A stretch of 64,000 nucleotides of DNA from HK1 sp965221725 (GTDB taxonomy: Bacteria; Pseudomonadota; Gammaproteobacteria; HK1), in NCBI GenBank assembly GCA_965221725.1, contig OZ244909.1:3472001-3536000 (forward strand), in the 5' to 3' direction. Below are positions 18,228 to 26,845 of the stretch, in pieces (position 1 is the first letter of the stretch; each line of letters starts with the position of its first letter). The notes beneath the pieces are model-generated. The model did not search any database. It was not told the DNA's origin and worked only from the letters and a program-made list of their open reading frames with translations. The position numbers were made by a program, and so were the translations under genes.

Positions 18228-18599
18228 ATGAAGCCCACCATCCTCTCCTGCGCCGTGACCGGCGGCCACACCACGCGCCGGCACAACGAGACGCTGCCGG
18301 TCACCCCGGCCGAGATTGCCGACGACTGCATCGCCGCCGCGAAGGCGGGTGCCGCCATCTGCCACATCCACGTGCGCGACCCGGAATCCGGCGCCCCGAG
18401 CATGGAGATCGAGTACTACCGCGAGGTGGTGAGGCGCCTGCGCGCGAGCGACACCGACCTCATCATCAACCTCACCACCGGCCCCGGGGGGCGGTTCGTG
18501 CCGAGCGACGACGACCCCAGGGTGGCGGCGCCGGCCACCATGCTGACCACCCCGGAGATCCGCACCGATCACATCGTGGAGCTCAGGCCCGAGATTTGA
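18228..18599 (+). pseudogene. Truncated beta-keto acid cleavage enzyme (BKACE, DUF849)
   Basis: The 123-aa product matches the first ~40% of BKACE proteins, which cleave beta-keto acids with acetyl-CoA. The family start (MKPTILSCAVTGGHTTRRHN) and the metal-site strand GAAICHIHVRDPESG are present. The frame ends at the family's HIVELRPEI motif, which in full proteins of ~300 aa continues with CTLDCG. The stop comes directly at that point and the Fpg gene begins 30 bp later, so about 180 codons were lost, probably by a deletion. The catalytic barrel is incomplete and the product is not expected to work. Confidence 0.8.
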
Positions 18600-18629
18600 G
18601 GAATCCGACACCGGAAGGGGGAATCGAGC

Positions 18630-19466
18630 ATGCCGGAGCTGCCGGAGGTCGAGCGGGGACGCAGGCTGGCGGAGTCCGTGGCGGGCGGGAGGCGCATCGA
18701 ACACGTCTGGTGCGCGGACGACGGGATCGTGTTCGACTCGGTCGCGCCCGGGGCATGGCGCCGCGCGCTGACGGGCAAGCGGGTCGAGGCGGCCCGGCGC
18801 TGGGGCAAGCAGCTCTGGTTCGACCTGAGCGCTCCGCCCCACCCGCTGTTCCACTTCGGGATGACCGGCGCGTTCAGGACCCCGACCGCGACGCCGCTGC
18901 AGCTCAAGTCGGGGCCGCGCGAGGATCCGGTGGCGTGGCCACCCCGATTCGTGAAGATCCGGATGCGGTTCGATGATGGGGGCGAACTCGTGATGGTGGA
19001 CGGGAGGCGGCTCGGACGCATCCTCCTGCGCGACAATCCCGAACACCAACCACCCGTCGCGAGGCTCGGCTTCGACCCCCTGCTGGCGATGCCGGCCCCG
19101 AAGCGATTCTCCGGGATGCTGCGGGCCCGCTCCGCCAACGTGAAGTCGCTCCTGCTGGACCAGTCGTTCGCGGCCGGCGTGGGCAACTGGATCGCGGACG
19201 AGGTGCTTTACCGGGCCGGCATCGATCCCCGGCGCCGGGCCTCCTCGCTGACCGACGCCGAGGCGAAGCGCGTGCGCTCCGCTCTCGCCGCCATCGTCAA
19301 GCGCGCAGTGGACGTGAATGCCGACAATGCGCTCTATCCGCGCGCATGGCTGTTCCACCGGCGATGGGGCAGACGCGACGATGCGACGACGACGAGCGGG
19401 CAGCCGATCGAGCACGTGACCATCGGCGGGCGCACCACCGCATGGGTGCCGTCGATACAGCACTGA
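18630..19466 (+). CDS. Formamidopyrimidine-DNA glycosylase family protein with a zincless finger
   Basis: A 278-aa Fpg/Nei-family base-excision repair glycosylase. The N-terminal PELPEVE gives the catalytic Pro and Glu, and the helix-two-turn-helix region is SFAAGVGNWIADEVLYRAGI. The C-terminal finger normally holds four Cys; here the equivalent region (LFHRRWGRRDDATTTSG to GGRTTAWVPSIQ) has none, but the GRTT..VP..Q end is kept. This resembles the zincless finger of NEIL1 and plant Fpg. The start ATG follows GGAAGGGGG. Substrate (8-oxoG versus oxidised pyrimidine) is undetermined. Confidence 0.88.
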   Translation: MPELPEVERGRRLAESVAGGRRIEHVWCADDGIVFDSVAPGAWRRALTGKRVEAARRWGKQLWFDLSAPPHPLFHFGMTGAFRTPTATPLQLKSGPREDPVAWPPRFVKIRMRFDDGGELVMVDGRRLGRILLRDNPEHQPPVARLGFDPLLAMPAPKRFSGMLRARSANVKSLLLDQSFAAGVGNWIADEVLYRAGIDPRRRASSLTDAEAKRVRSALAAIVKRAVDVNADNALYPRAWLFHRRWGRRDDATTTSGQPIEHVTIGGRTTAWVPSIQH

Positions 19467-19480
19467 GCCGCACGTTCAGC

Positions 19481-19556
19481 CCACTGTCCGCAGCCCGGTC
19501 CACTGCCCGCGGCCCGGCCCACCGTCCGCGGCCCGACCCATTGTCCGTGGTTCGAC
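19481..19556. repeat. 19-bp tandem repeat, four copies
   Basis: Four head-to-tail copies of about CCACTGTCCGCGGCCCGG(T/C) with a 19-bp period and a few substitutions each. It lies between the convergent Fpg and amidase genes. The last copy is the most diverged. Short GC-rich direct repeats continue to about 19640 (GGCTGGCGGCCCGG). Confidence 0.8.
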
Positions 19557-19594
19557 ACGTCATCGAACATGCGATGCCGGCCCGCTGCGCTGCT

Positions 19595-21106
19595 TCAACG
19601 ATGAGCCATGGTTGGCGGCCCGGCTGGCGGCCCGGTTGATGACCCGCCTGATGGCTGATCGCTCGCCGGCGATGGGCACGGCGGACGCCGCCCGATCCAC
19701 GGTGCGGTCTCTTCGAGCTGGCGGGCGAGGCGGAGAAGGCGCGCGTCCTCGCCCACCCGCCCGGCGAAGTGCATGCCGATGGGCAGACCGTCCGCGCCCT
19801 GGTGCAGGGGGACCGACATCGCCGGCTGGCCCGTGACGTTGAACGTCTCGGTGTAGGGCGCGAACCTCGCGGCCCGCGCATTCCACGCATCAAGGCCGGA
19901 CGCCGCCATGCAGGCGCCGAGCCGCCCCGTCTCCAGCGGCGGCTCGGCGGTGACCGGCGTCAGCAGCACGTCGATGTCGGCCATCGACTCGGCCATTCGC
20001 ACCTGCACGCCCCGAATCGTCCTGCGCACGCGCATCCACCACCCCGCCTCCATCCGTGCCGCCGCGTGGAAGGTTGCGGCCACCACCGGACCCAGCTCAT
20101 CGTCGCGCGAGGGCCGGCCGAGCACCTCGGCGCGGTCGGCGATCGCCGCGGCAAGCTCGCCGGCCCAGAGCGCGAAGGCCGATTCGTGGAAGTCGTCGGC
20201 GATCGGCCACGTCCAGGGCCGGACCCGGTGCCCGAGCGCCTCCAGCGTGCGCACGGTGGCGTTGATGCTGTCGGCGATCTCCGGGGTGGGTGCGTGCCCG
20301 CTCGGGGATTCGGACACCACGCCGATGCGCAGCGCGCCGGGGGGTCGGTCGAGCGCGGCAAGGAACGATCCCGGAGGGGCGGCGTGCGGCACGGGCGCCC
20401 CGATCTCGGGTCCGACGGTGGCGTCCAGCAGGGCGGCGGAGTCGCGCACCGTCCAGGTGACCGCGTGGTCGCAGTTCAGTCCGCCCACCAGCGGGCCGTA
20501 CTCCGACCCGGTGGCGACCAGCCCGCTCGACGGCTTGAACCCGAACACGCCGCAACACCCGGCCGGCACCCGGATCGACCCGCCGGAATCGGTGGCGTGG
20601 GCCATCGGCACCATGCCGGACGCCACCGCCGCCGCCGCTCCGCCGCTCGATCCGCCCGGGGTGCGGGTCCGGTCCCAGGGGTTGGCGGTGGCGCCGTAGA
20701 GCTCCGGTTCGCACACGAACTCGGTGGCGAACTCCGGGGTGTTGGTGCGGGCCGGGACCACCATCCCCGCCGCCCGCCAGCGCGAGACCAGCAGGCTGTC
20801 GCGGGTCTCCGCCGGTGCCCCGGCGAAGAACCGGCAGGCCCAGGTGGTGGGAAAGCCGGCGACATGGACGTTCACGTCCTTGGCGGGCAACGGGACGCCG
20901 GCCAGCGGCGCGGTGCGGTCCACGGCGTCCGCATCCTCCCGGGCCTTCTCGTAGTTGCGCATCACGACTGCATTGAGGGCGGGATCCAGCCGCTCGATCT
21001 CGGCGATGGCGGCTTCCAGCACTTCCCGCGGGGCGACCTCGCCCGAGCGCACGAGTTCCGCCAGCCCCACCGCGTCTCTCGCTCTGTACTCGTCTCGGCC
21101 GAGCAT
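19595..21106 (-). CDS. Amidase-signature hydrolase
   Basis: A 503-aa amidase. Lys76 (PLPAKDVNVHVAG), cis-Ser in GGSSGG (151-156) and nucleophile Ser177 (TDSGGSIRVPAG) form the triad. The start at 21106 is preferred over the ORF start at 21124 because AAAGGAGGGG precedes it. The last ~25 residues are Pro/Ser/Gly-rich and may be read-through into repeats. It is unlike GatA in context and lies beside the betaine importer, so it may release amines or amino acids from imported amides. Confidence 0.85.
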   Translation of the reverse strand: MLGRDEYRARDAVGLAELVRSGEVAPREVLEAAIAEIERLDPALNAVVMRNYEKAREDADAVDRTAPLAGVPLPAKDVNVHVAGFPTTWACRFFAGAPAETRDSLLVSRWRAAGMVVPARTNTPEFATEFVCEPELYGATANPWDRTRTPGGSSGGAAAAVASGMVPMAHATDSGGSIRVPAGCCGVFGFKPSSGLVATGSEYGPLVGGLNCDHAVTWTVRDSAALLDATVGPEIGAPVPHAAPPGSFLAALDRPPGALRIGVVSESPSGHAPTPEIADSINATVRTLEALGHRVRPWTWPIADDFHESAFALWAGELAAAIADRAEVLGRPSRDDELGPVVAATFHAAARMEAGWWMRVRRTIRGVQVRMAESMADIDVLLTPVTAEPPLETGRLGACMAASGLDAWNARAARFAPYTETFNVTGQPAMSVPLHQGADGLPIGMHFAGRVGEDARLLRLARQLEETAPWIGRRPPCPSPASDQPSGGSSTGPPAGPPTMAHR

Positions 21107-21328
21107 GGTTGCCCCTCCTTTCACGGAACTTCCGATCCTGCATCGGTTTCACTCTACACCGCCCGATCCGGCCTCGGAGCCTCGGAGTGAGGCCACCGGA
21201 GCTGGTCCTGTCTGCGCAATGGCAGACACGGGCATCGCCGGAGGCCGCACAGACGGATGGGGCTTTCCGCGATGGTCTCGATGTTCCCGGCGTGGACAGC
21301 ACAGCAGTCCGCTGCCGTGGCCAGCTCA

Positions 21329-23410
21329 CTACCGTGGCGTCAGCCCGAGCCGCTCCTGCCCGGCGCGGCTGATGCTCTGGGTCATCCGGTCGGCGATCAT
21401 CGCGATGAACGCCATCCCGAGCCCGGCGACAATCCCCACCCCGAAGTCGCCGTCGCCGAGCCCGATGTAGACCTGCTGGCCGAGCCCGTTGGTGCCGACC
21501 AGCGCCGCGATGACCAGCATCGCGATGCCGAACATGATGGTCTGGTTGAGCCCCAGCATGATGACCGGCATCGCGAGCGGCAGCTTCACGCGCCACAGGA
21601 GCTGCCGCCGGGTGCAGCCGAAGCAGGTGGCGGCCTCCACCACCTCCGCCGGCACGTTGCGGAGAGCGTGCTCCGCGTAGCGGATGGCGGGCACCACGGC
21701 GTAGGCCATGATCGCCAGCAGCGCGGTGAACTCGCCGATCTTGAAGATCATCACGAAGGGAATGAGGATGACGAACAGCGGCATGGTCTGGAGGGTGTCG
21801 TTGATCGGGCGCAGCAGCGCGGAGACGGCATCGTACTCGGAGGCGAGGAGGCCGAGGCCGACGCCGATCGCGAACGAGAGCAGCACCGCCAGGCCGCAGA
21901 GATAGACCGACAGCATGGCCTGCGGCCATACCCCGGCGACGATCAGGAATCCGAAGGCGGCGGCGGTACCGAGCGCGAGCCGCGGGCCGCCGAGCTGCCA
22001 GCCGAGCAGGGTTGCCATTGCCAGCAACGTGGGCCACGGCAGGCGCGTGAGCCCGAAGAACAGCAGGATCGCGAGGAACGCGAGCGAGGATGCCCGGCCG
22101 ACGCCGTGGCGCACCGCCGCGTACAGGACCAGGGCGGCGGCCAGAGCGGCGTAGCCCGCCTTCAGCCCCGGCGTGAACTCGAACCCCCAGGTGAAGGGGG
22201 TGATGGTCTGCTCGAGCCCCGTCTTCACCGGGAGCATGACGAAGAAGAAGGCCCAGCTCTTGATGAGATTGATGGTCGCGGCGTGCTCGACCACGAGCCA
22301 GGTGACGGCGTCGTTCAGGTACTGCGCCGGATAGATCTCCCACCCCTCCGGGTACGTCTTCAGAAACGGGACCAGCTCGGCCGCAAGCCCCACCGCCACC
22401 CCGAGGCCCACGGCCACGAAGGCGTTGCGGTGCCGGGCGAAGAGACCGCGATCCCCTCCGGGATCCTTCGGCTCCGCGGTGGCCGCGGCGGCGGTCAGCC
22501 GGTCCATGACCATGGCCATCAGCGCGATGACGATGCCGGCCAGCAGGCTTTCGCCGAACTGGGCCTTGCGCATGGTGAGCAGCACTTCCCATCCGATGTC
22601 GGCGGTGCCGCCGATGATGGAGGCGATGATCACCATCGAGAACGCCGCCATCGTGGTCTGGTTCACCCCGAGCAGGATCTGCCGGAGCGCGCTCGGGGTG
22701 CGCACCCTCCAGAAGAGCTGGGAGGGAGTGGCGCCCGCCATCAGCCCGGCCTCGATCACCTCCGACGACACCCGCGCGAGCCCCAGGCGCGTGTTGCGCA
22801 CCATGGGCGGGAAGGCGTAGAGGACGCTCGCGATGAGCCCCACCACTGGCCCGAACCCGAACAGGAGCAGGATCGGCAGCAGGTAGGCGAAGGCCGGCAC
22901 CGTCTGCATCAGGTCCAGCACCGGGGCGATGATCCGCTCGGCGCGCCCGGAGAGGAACGCGAGCGCCCCCAGACCGAACCCGACGCCCACCGCAGTGGGC
23001 ACGGAGATCGCGACCAGCGCCAGCGAGTTCATCGACTCCGTCCAGTAGCCGATGACCAGCATGTAGAGGACCGCAAGGCAGGTGAACAGTGCGAGGCGCC
23101 AGCCGGCCGCCGCCCAGGCGACGAACGTGAGCACGGTCAGGGTGACCGACCAGGGCAGCCAGTTCAGCAACTCGCGCACCGCGGTCATCGGCACGTCGAC
23201 GGCGGCGGAAAAGGCCCGGAACGCAGGGCCGACGGTGTCCACGCACCAGACCATGAAGGCGTTGAGCCAGGGCGTGATCGGCAACACCCAGGCATCGGGG
23301 TACGCGACGAGCCAGCCCGCGACATCCTGCATGGCCAGCAGCGCGAGGGTCGCCAGAACCAGAACCGCCCGGATCCAGTCGTGCGGGCGACTCGCGGCGA
23401 GCCGACTCAA
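21329..23410 (-). CDS. Glycine betaine/choline-type ABC permease with two fused permease domains
   Basis: About 693 aa carrying two ProW-like permease halves in one chain. The first half has the EAA-type segment SEVIEAGLMAGATPSQLFW and LLGVNQTTMAAFSMVIIASI; the second has AEVVEAATCFGCTRRQLLW and LGLNQTIMFGIAMLVIAALV. ProW normally has one such domain and dimerises. The start is inferred: the ORF is open far upstream into the ATPase gene, but a TTG at 23410 overlaps its stop codon (TTGA) and begins the protein just before the first helix (WIRAVLVLATLALLAMQ). Confidence 0.82.
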   Translation of the reverse strand: MSRLAASRPHDWIRAVLVLATLALLAMQDVAGWLVAYPDAWVLPITPWLNAFMVWCVDTVGPAFRAFSAAVDVPMTAVRELLNWLPWSVTLTVLTFVAWAAAGWRLALFTCLAVLYMLVIGYWTESMNSLALVAISVPTAVGVGFGLGALAFLSGRAERIIAPVLDLMQTVPAFAYLLPILLLFGFGPVVGLIASVLYAFPPMVRNTRLGLARVSSEVIEAGLMAGATPSQLFWRVRTPSALRQILLGVNQTTMAAFSMVIIASIIGGTADIGWEVLLTMRKAQFGESLLAGIVIALMAMVMDRLTAAAATAEPKDPGGDRGLFARHRNAFVAVGLGVAVGLAAELVPFLKTYPEGWEIYPAQYLNDAVTWLVVEHAATINLIKSWAFFFVMLPVKTGLEQTITPFTWGFEFTPGLKAGYAALAAALVLYAAVRHGVGRASSLAFLAILLFFGLTRLPWPTLLAMATLLGWQLGGPRLALGTAAAFGFLIVAGVWPQAMLSVYLCGLAVLLSFAIGVGLGLLASEYDAVSALLRPINDTLQTMPLFVILIPFVMIFKIGEFTALLAIMAYAVVPAIRYAEHALRNVPAEVVEAATCFGCTRRQLLWRVKLPLAMPVIMLGLNQTIMFGIAMLVIAALVGTNGLGQQVYIGLGDGDFGVGIVAGLGMAFIAMIADRMTQSISRAGQERLGLTPR

Positions 23411-24483
23411 GGGCGCGGCGCCTCCGAGCCCCGGCGCCGCTCCTGGGCGAGGGCGGAGATGACGCTCGCGGCGGTCACTACGCCAAGGGGGGCACCGTCG
23501 CGCATCATGACGATGCCCTCGCGATGCGTGGAGAGCACCGGCAGCAGGTCCTCGACCGTGGTGTCCGCGTCCCGCCGCGGCATTTCGGGGTGCGCCGGGC
23601 GCGAAGGGTCGAGTACGTCGGACGCCTTCAGCACCCGCACCATCGGCACATCCTCGGTGAACTCCGCGACGTAGTCGTCGGCGGGGCTGAGGATGAGGTC
23701 GGCGGGGGTGCCCACCTGCACCACCATGCCGTCGCGCATGATCATCATCCGATCCGCGATGCGCAGCGCTTCGAGGAAGTCGTGGGTGATGAACACGATC
23801 GACTTCTTCAGCGTGTTCTGGATGTGCAGGAACTCGTCCTGCATCTGGCGCCGGATCAGCGGGTCGAGGGCGGAGAACGGCTCGTCGAGAAACCACAACT
23901 CCGGCTCGACCGCCAGCGACCGGGCGATTCCCACCCGCTGCTGCTGTCCGCCCGAGAGCTGGCGCGGGAACGAGGCTTCCCGTCCTTCCAGCCCCACGAG
24001 CTGGATGACCCGGCTCACCCGCTCATTGCACTGCGGCTTCGGCAGGCCCTGGAGACTCAGCGGAAACGCGATGTTGTCGAACACGTTCAGATGGGGGAGC
24101 AGCCCGAAGCTCTGGAACACCATGCCCATCTTGTGGCGGCGGATGTCGGTCAGCTCCCGGGCGGATTTCCCGAGCAGGTCTTCCCGGTCGAGCCGGACCT
24201 CGCCGTGGCTCGGCTCCACCAGCCGGGACAGGCAGCGCACCACGGTGGACTTGCCGGAGCCGGACAGCCCCATGATGACGAAGATCTCACCGACATGGAC
24301 GTCGAAGGTGACGTCCGCCACCGCAGGAATGGCGCCATCGGTGCGCATGCGGCGCGCGAGTTCGCCCGCGTCGCCGGTGGAGACCTCCCGCTCGAAGTAG
24401 GGCGCCGCCTCGCTGCGGTACAGCTTCCAGAGGTGGCGGCACGCGAGTTTGGGGGGAGGGGATTCGTCGGGTGGGGTCTGCAT
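23407..24483 (-). CDS. proV: Glycine betaine/proline ABC ATPase (ProV/OpuAA family)
   Basis: A 358-aa ATPase with the long ProV N-terminus, Walker A GLSGSGKSTVVRCLSRL, the Q-loop FQSFGLLPHLNVFDNIAFPL, signature LSGGQQQRVGIARSL and Walker B WFLDEPFSALDPL. The C-terminal ~90 residues resemble a CBS-type regulatory tail (VMMRDGAPLGVVTAASVISA), which in OpuA senses ionic strength. The 4-nt overlap with the permease and a binding protein upstream make an osmolyte importer. Confidence 0.92.
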   Translation of the reverse strand: MQTPPDESPPPKLACRHLWKLYRSEAAPYFEREVSTGDAGELARRMRTDGAIPAVADVTFDVHVGEIFVIMGLSGSGKSTVVRCLSRLVEPSHGEVRLDREDLLGKSARELTDIRRHKMGMVFQSFGLLPHLNVFDNIAFPLSLQGLPKPQCNERVSRVIQLVGLEGREASFPRQLSGGQQQRVGIARSLAVEPELWFLDEPFSALDPLIRRQMQDEFLHIQNTLKKSIVFITHDFLEALRIADRMMIMRDGMVVQVGTPADLILSPADDYVAEFTEDVPMVRVLKASDVLDPSRPAHPEMPRRDADTTVEDLLPVLSTHREGIVMMRDGAPLGVVTAASVISALAQERRRGSEAPRP

Positions 24484-24699
24484 GCCTCGATGGGCGCCGG
24501 TGGCCGGGGAGTTCGTTCCCGTTTACCCGGGGCGGTCCTCTGCGGGCGCTGAAGCCGACGGATGTGCGTCTTCTCGGGAAGGGTGGCCGGGAACATCTGG
24601 ATTGACCCCGGACGGAGCATGGTTTCCGCGCGGGGTTCCGGCCGGGATCATCGCGTGGTCGGTCAGGGCGGAAACCGGGTGGGTCGGGACGCGACGAGG

Positions 24700-24732
24700 G
24701 GGGACGCCGGTGTGCGGCATGCCGGCGTCCCC
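24700..24732 (-). terminator. Stem-loop between proX-like and proV genes
   Basis: GGGGACGCCGG and CCGGCGTCCCC form a perfect 11-bp stem with an 11-nt loop in the 273-bp gap after the binding-protein stop. It has no T-run, so it most likely stabilises the upstream message or attenuates read-through. Confidence 0.6.
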
Positions 24733-24756
24733 GAACCCTGGCCCGCAAGCGTCAGC

Positions 24757-25707
24757 TCATGAACGCATGGCGGCCCTCGCGGCCTCGACCCAGGGGCTCC
24801 AGGTCGCCTCGTTCGCGTCGATCCACTCGGCGACCACCTCCTCGAGCTTGCGGCCCTTGTTGTCGATCTCGAGCATCAGGGTGTTCTGGGTGGCGTTGTC
24901 GACGGTGACCATCTCCATCAGCCGGTAGGCGCCGGGCCACTTCGTGGCGACATCCTTGTTCACGATCTTGTCCACCGACGCCTGCTGGAAGCCGCAGGCC
25001 GAGCCGCGCTTCTGGCCCGACTCCTCGACGCACTCGCCGTCGGCCGGGTCCCAGCTCACCCAGTCGAAGTCGAGCGCGGCGAACAGCCAGTGTGGTTGCC
25101 AGAACATCATGATGACGGGCTGCTCGGCCGCCACCGCGCTTTTCAATTCCGCGATCATCGCGCCTTCGGAGCCGCCGGCGACGGGCTCGAACGGCAGATC
25201 GATCATGGCCACCACATCCTTCGAGCGCGTGCCCCAGTCCGCCGGGTAGGTGATGAGGCGACCCCGGGGAAAGGTGTCTGCCGCGGCAAACGCCTGGGCG
25301 CAGTCATAGAGCGCTTCGTAGCTCGGCAGGCCCGGGCACTTGTCGTTCATGTAGGGCGGGTAGATCCAGCCTTCCTGGGGCTTGAGCCCGAGCTGGCCGA
25401 GCACGACGATGTCGCCGCTCTCCACCGCCTTCGGATAGACGTCGCCGACATTGTTGGTCCAGACCTCGGGCTGCAACTGCAGATCGCCCTGGGCGATGGC
25501 CGCGAACTGCGGGACGGCCCCGGCGGTGACGTATTCGACGGTGTAGCCCGCTTTCTGCAACAGGGTGCCGGTGATGTGGGCCGAGACGTGCTGACCGGTC
25601 CATTCGTTGATGGGAATCCTGATGGGATCCGAGGAGTCGGCCCACGCGCCGGTGACCGATGCAGTGGCGAGGATTGACCCCGCGACCATCCCTTTCAGAG
25701 TGTTCAT
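24757..25707 (-). CDS. Glycine betaine-type substrate-binding protein (OpuAC family)
   Basis: A 316-aa periplasmic binding protein. ATG 25707 is chosen since GGGAGGCATC precedes it and a signal peptide follows (MNTLKGMVAGSILATASVTG, cleavage near GAWA-DSSD). The OpuAC core shows IRIPINEWTGQHVSAHITG, LQPEVWTNN and MMFWQPHWLFAALDFDWVSW, with the Trp residues that box quaternary amines. Choline, betaine and dimethyl compounds are all possible ligands. It heads the importer operon. Confidence 0.9.
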   Translation of the reverse strand: MNTLKGMVAGSILATASVTGAWADSSDPIRIPINEWTGQHVSAHITGTLLQKAGYTVEYVTAGAVPQFAAIAQGDLQLQPEVWTNNVGDVYPKAVESGDIVVLGQLGLKPQEGWIYPPYMNDKCPGLPSYEALYDCAQAFAAADTFPRGRLITYPADWGTRSKDVVAMIDLPFEPVAGGSEGAMIAELKSAVAAEQPVIMMFWQPHWLFAALDFDWVSWDPADGECVEESGQKRGSACGFQQASVDKIVNKDVATKWPGAYRLMEMVTVDNATQNTLMLEIDNKGRKLEEVVAEWIDANEATWSPWVEAARAAMRS

Positions 25708-25865
25708 GATGCCTCCCAGGTGACGACAGGTGCGTTGCGCCATGCCCGGGAAACGCTATGCGGGGGCGGTTGGGGTGTCAATAGGCAGCCCGGTCCGATC
25801 AGCGTTGCCCGCACTGGACACGTTCCGTAGTCTTGCATTCGCCCGTCGGCGAGAGGAGCCACCGG

Positions 25866-26171
25866 ATGAATGAAGAGACCATCAGAGGAATTGTCGAGAC
25901 AGCCTTCAAACGTTATTTCGGCCACGTTGAGCTCGTCCGGATCGACGTGCATCCAGGTTTCGACCACGAAGACGATCCGGTCGTGAATTTGTGGATCGTT
26001 TACGAAGACCAACTTGGCAAGGTGGGATCGCTGGGTGGCGATGGCTTCCTGAACATGCTGAGCGAGGTGCACTCGGAGTTCCATGCGGATCCCACCCGGT
26101 ACCCCGGCTTTCCCCTTCTGCACGTTGTCGCTCGGTCCGAGTTGGGGAGTCACAGTCCTGAAACCGCTTGA
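25866..26171 (+). CDS. Small acidic protein paired with a HEPN gene
   Basis: A 101-aa protein whose start (MNEETIRGIVETAFKRYFG) follows GAGAGGAGCC. It continues VELVRIDVHPGFDHEDDPVVNLWIVYED, a beta-rich segment, and ends before the HEPN gene, which overlaps it. It lacks the GS..D.D motif of MNT nucleotidyltransferases. By position it may be the antitoxin or modifier of the HEPN protein, but I do not recognise the family. Confidence 0.7.
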   Translation: MNEETIRGIVETAFKRYFGHVELVRIDVHPGFDHEDDPVVNLWIVYEDQLGKVGSLGGDGFLNMLSEVHSEFHADPTRYPGFPLLHVVARSELGSHSPETA

Positions 26172-26622
26172 CCTGATCGAGACCGCCCGCGGTCTGACGG
26201 AACTGAGTCCCCGGCGGCCCACGCAGGCGAACCTTCGCCGCGCGGCCAGTACCGCGTACTACGCAGTGTTTCACTGCCTGGCCGGTGTGGCTGCCGATCT
26301 GCTCGTCGGGAGAACCCGAAACACGGCTTGGCATCAGGTGTATCGTGCCCTCGGACATGGGGTTACCAGGAGCGCCCGCCAGAACCGCCAGGCGATGCTG
26401 GACTTTCCGGAGGAAATCCGCCAATTCGCCGAGGCGTTCGTCACTCTGCAGGCGGAACGACACCGGGCGGATTATGCGCTGGACGGTGATCCTTTCTACA
26501 AGTCGGATGTCGTCGTGGCAATCGACACCGCAGAACGGGCGATCAGCCAGTTCGAGCGTGCGGACACCGAGATTCGGCGCCGCTTCGCCGTCCATGTGCT
26601 GTTCAGGTTGCGCCCGCCGTAG
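26083..26622 (+). CDS. HEPN-domain protein
   Basis: Up to 179 aa; the true start is uncertain. ATG 26083 overlaps the previous gene by 89 nt, but the family-like sequence begins at LKPLDLIETARGL (about 26158). Typical HEPN features are the helix RRAASTAYYAVFHCLAG with a Tyr-Tyr near the helix start and a second helix with RHRADYALDG. Many such proteins are RNases or toxins in two-gene modules. The R-x4-6-H RNase motif is not obvious except ERHRAD. Context suggests a toxin-antitoxin-like pair. Confidence 0.72.
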   Translation: MRIPPGTPAFPFCTLSLGPSWGVTVLKPLDLIETARGLTELSPRRPTQANLRRAASTAYYAVFHCLAGVAADLLVGRTRNTAWHQVYRALGHGVTRSARQNRQAMLDFPEEIRQFAEAFVTLQAERHRADYALDGDPFYKSDVVVAIDTAERAISQFERADTEIRRRFAVHVLFRLRPP

Positions 26623-26702
26623 GAGGTTCGAGCCCCCGTCCTGATGGCGAGCGAAGCGCGGAAGGCTGGCGCCTCGGTGTAACTCCGGATGCCAAACGAC
26701 GT

Positions 26703-26730
26703 GACTTGTCGCATACCGCCGGTAGTCTGC
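26703..26730 (+). promoter_or_regulatory. Shared promoter-like element, copy 1 (upstream of AAA+ gene)
   Basis: GACTTGTCGCATACCGCC followed by GGTAGTCTGC matches 23 of 28 positions of the block at 29501; flanking ACGACG bases also agree. The shared skeleton is ACTTG-N14-TA(G/A)TCT. It lies 116 bp before the AAA+ start. It could be an ECF-type or other alternative sigma promoter; no experiment supports that. Confidence 0.5.
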
Positions 26731-26797
26731 ATCACGTACCTTCCATGAAGCTGTGCCGCGGTGCGAGTGTGCCTTCCGACGCACGCATGGAAATCCT

Positions 26798-26809
26798 CGT
26801 ATCGATACG
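26798..26809. promoter_or_regulatory. Perfect 12-bp palindrome around ATCGAT, copy 1
   Basis: CGTATCGATACG lies 37 bp before the AAA+ start codon. A related 14-bp palindrome with the same ATCGAT centre (GGATATCGATATCC) lies 19 bp before the J-domain gene. Possible common regulator site. Confidence 0.4.
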
Positions 26810-26845
26810 GTGGATTCCATCTGCTCCCGAGTTCAGGAAAGAACG

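Noticed and set aside
13504..19556. CRISPR array
   Set aside because: The tandem repeats at 13504 and 19481 have no spacers between units, the units are 16 and 19 bp, and there are no cas genes.
20097..23246. A 1,049-codon minus-strand frame spanning amidase and permease genes
   Set aside because: It crosses two real genes in another frame and reads as Arg/Gly/Ala-rich noise.
21257..23674. An 805-codon plus-strand frame opposite the betaine permease
   Set aside because: High GC makes long antisense frames common. The product is His/Arg/Gly/Gln-rich with no fold, while the minus strand encodes a clear permease.
24523..24762. Short frames between proX-like and proV genes
   Set aside because: They overlap the stem-loop, lack ribosome sites and have random composition.
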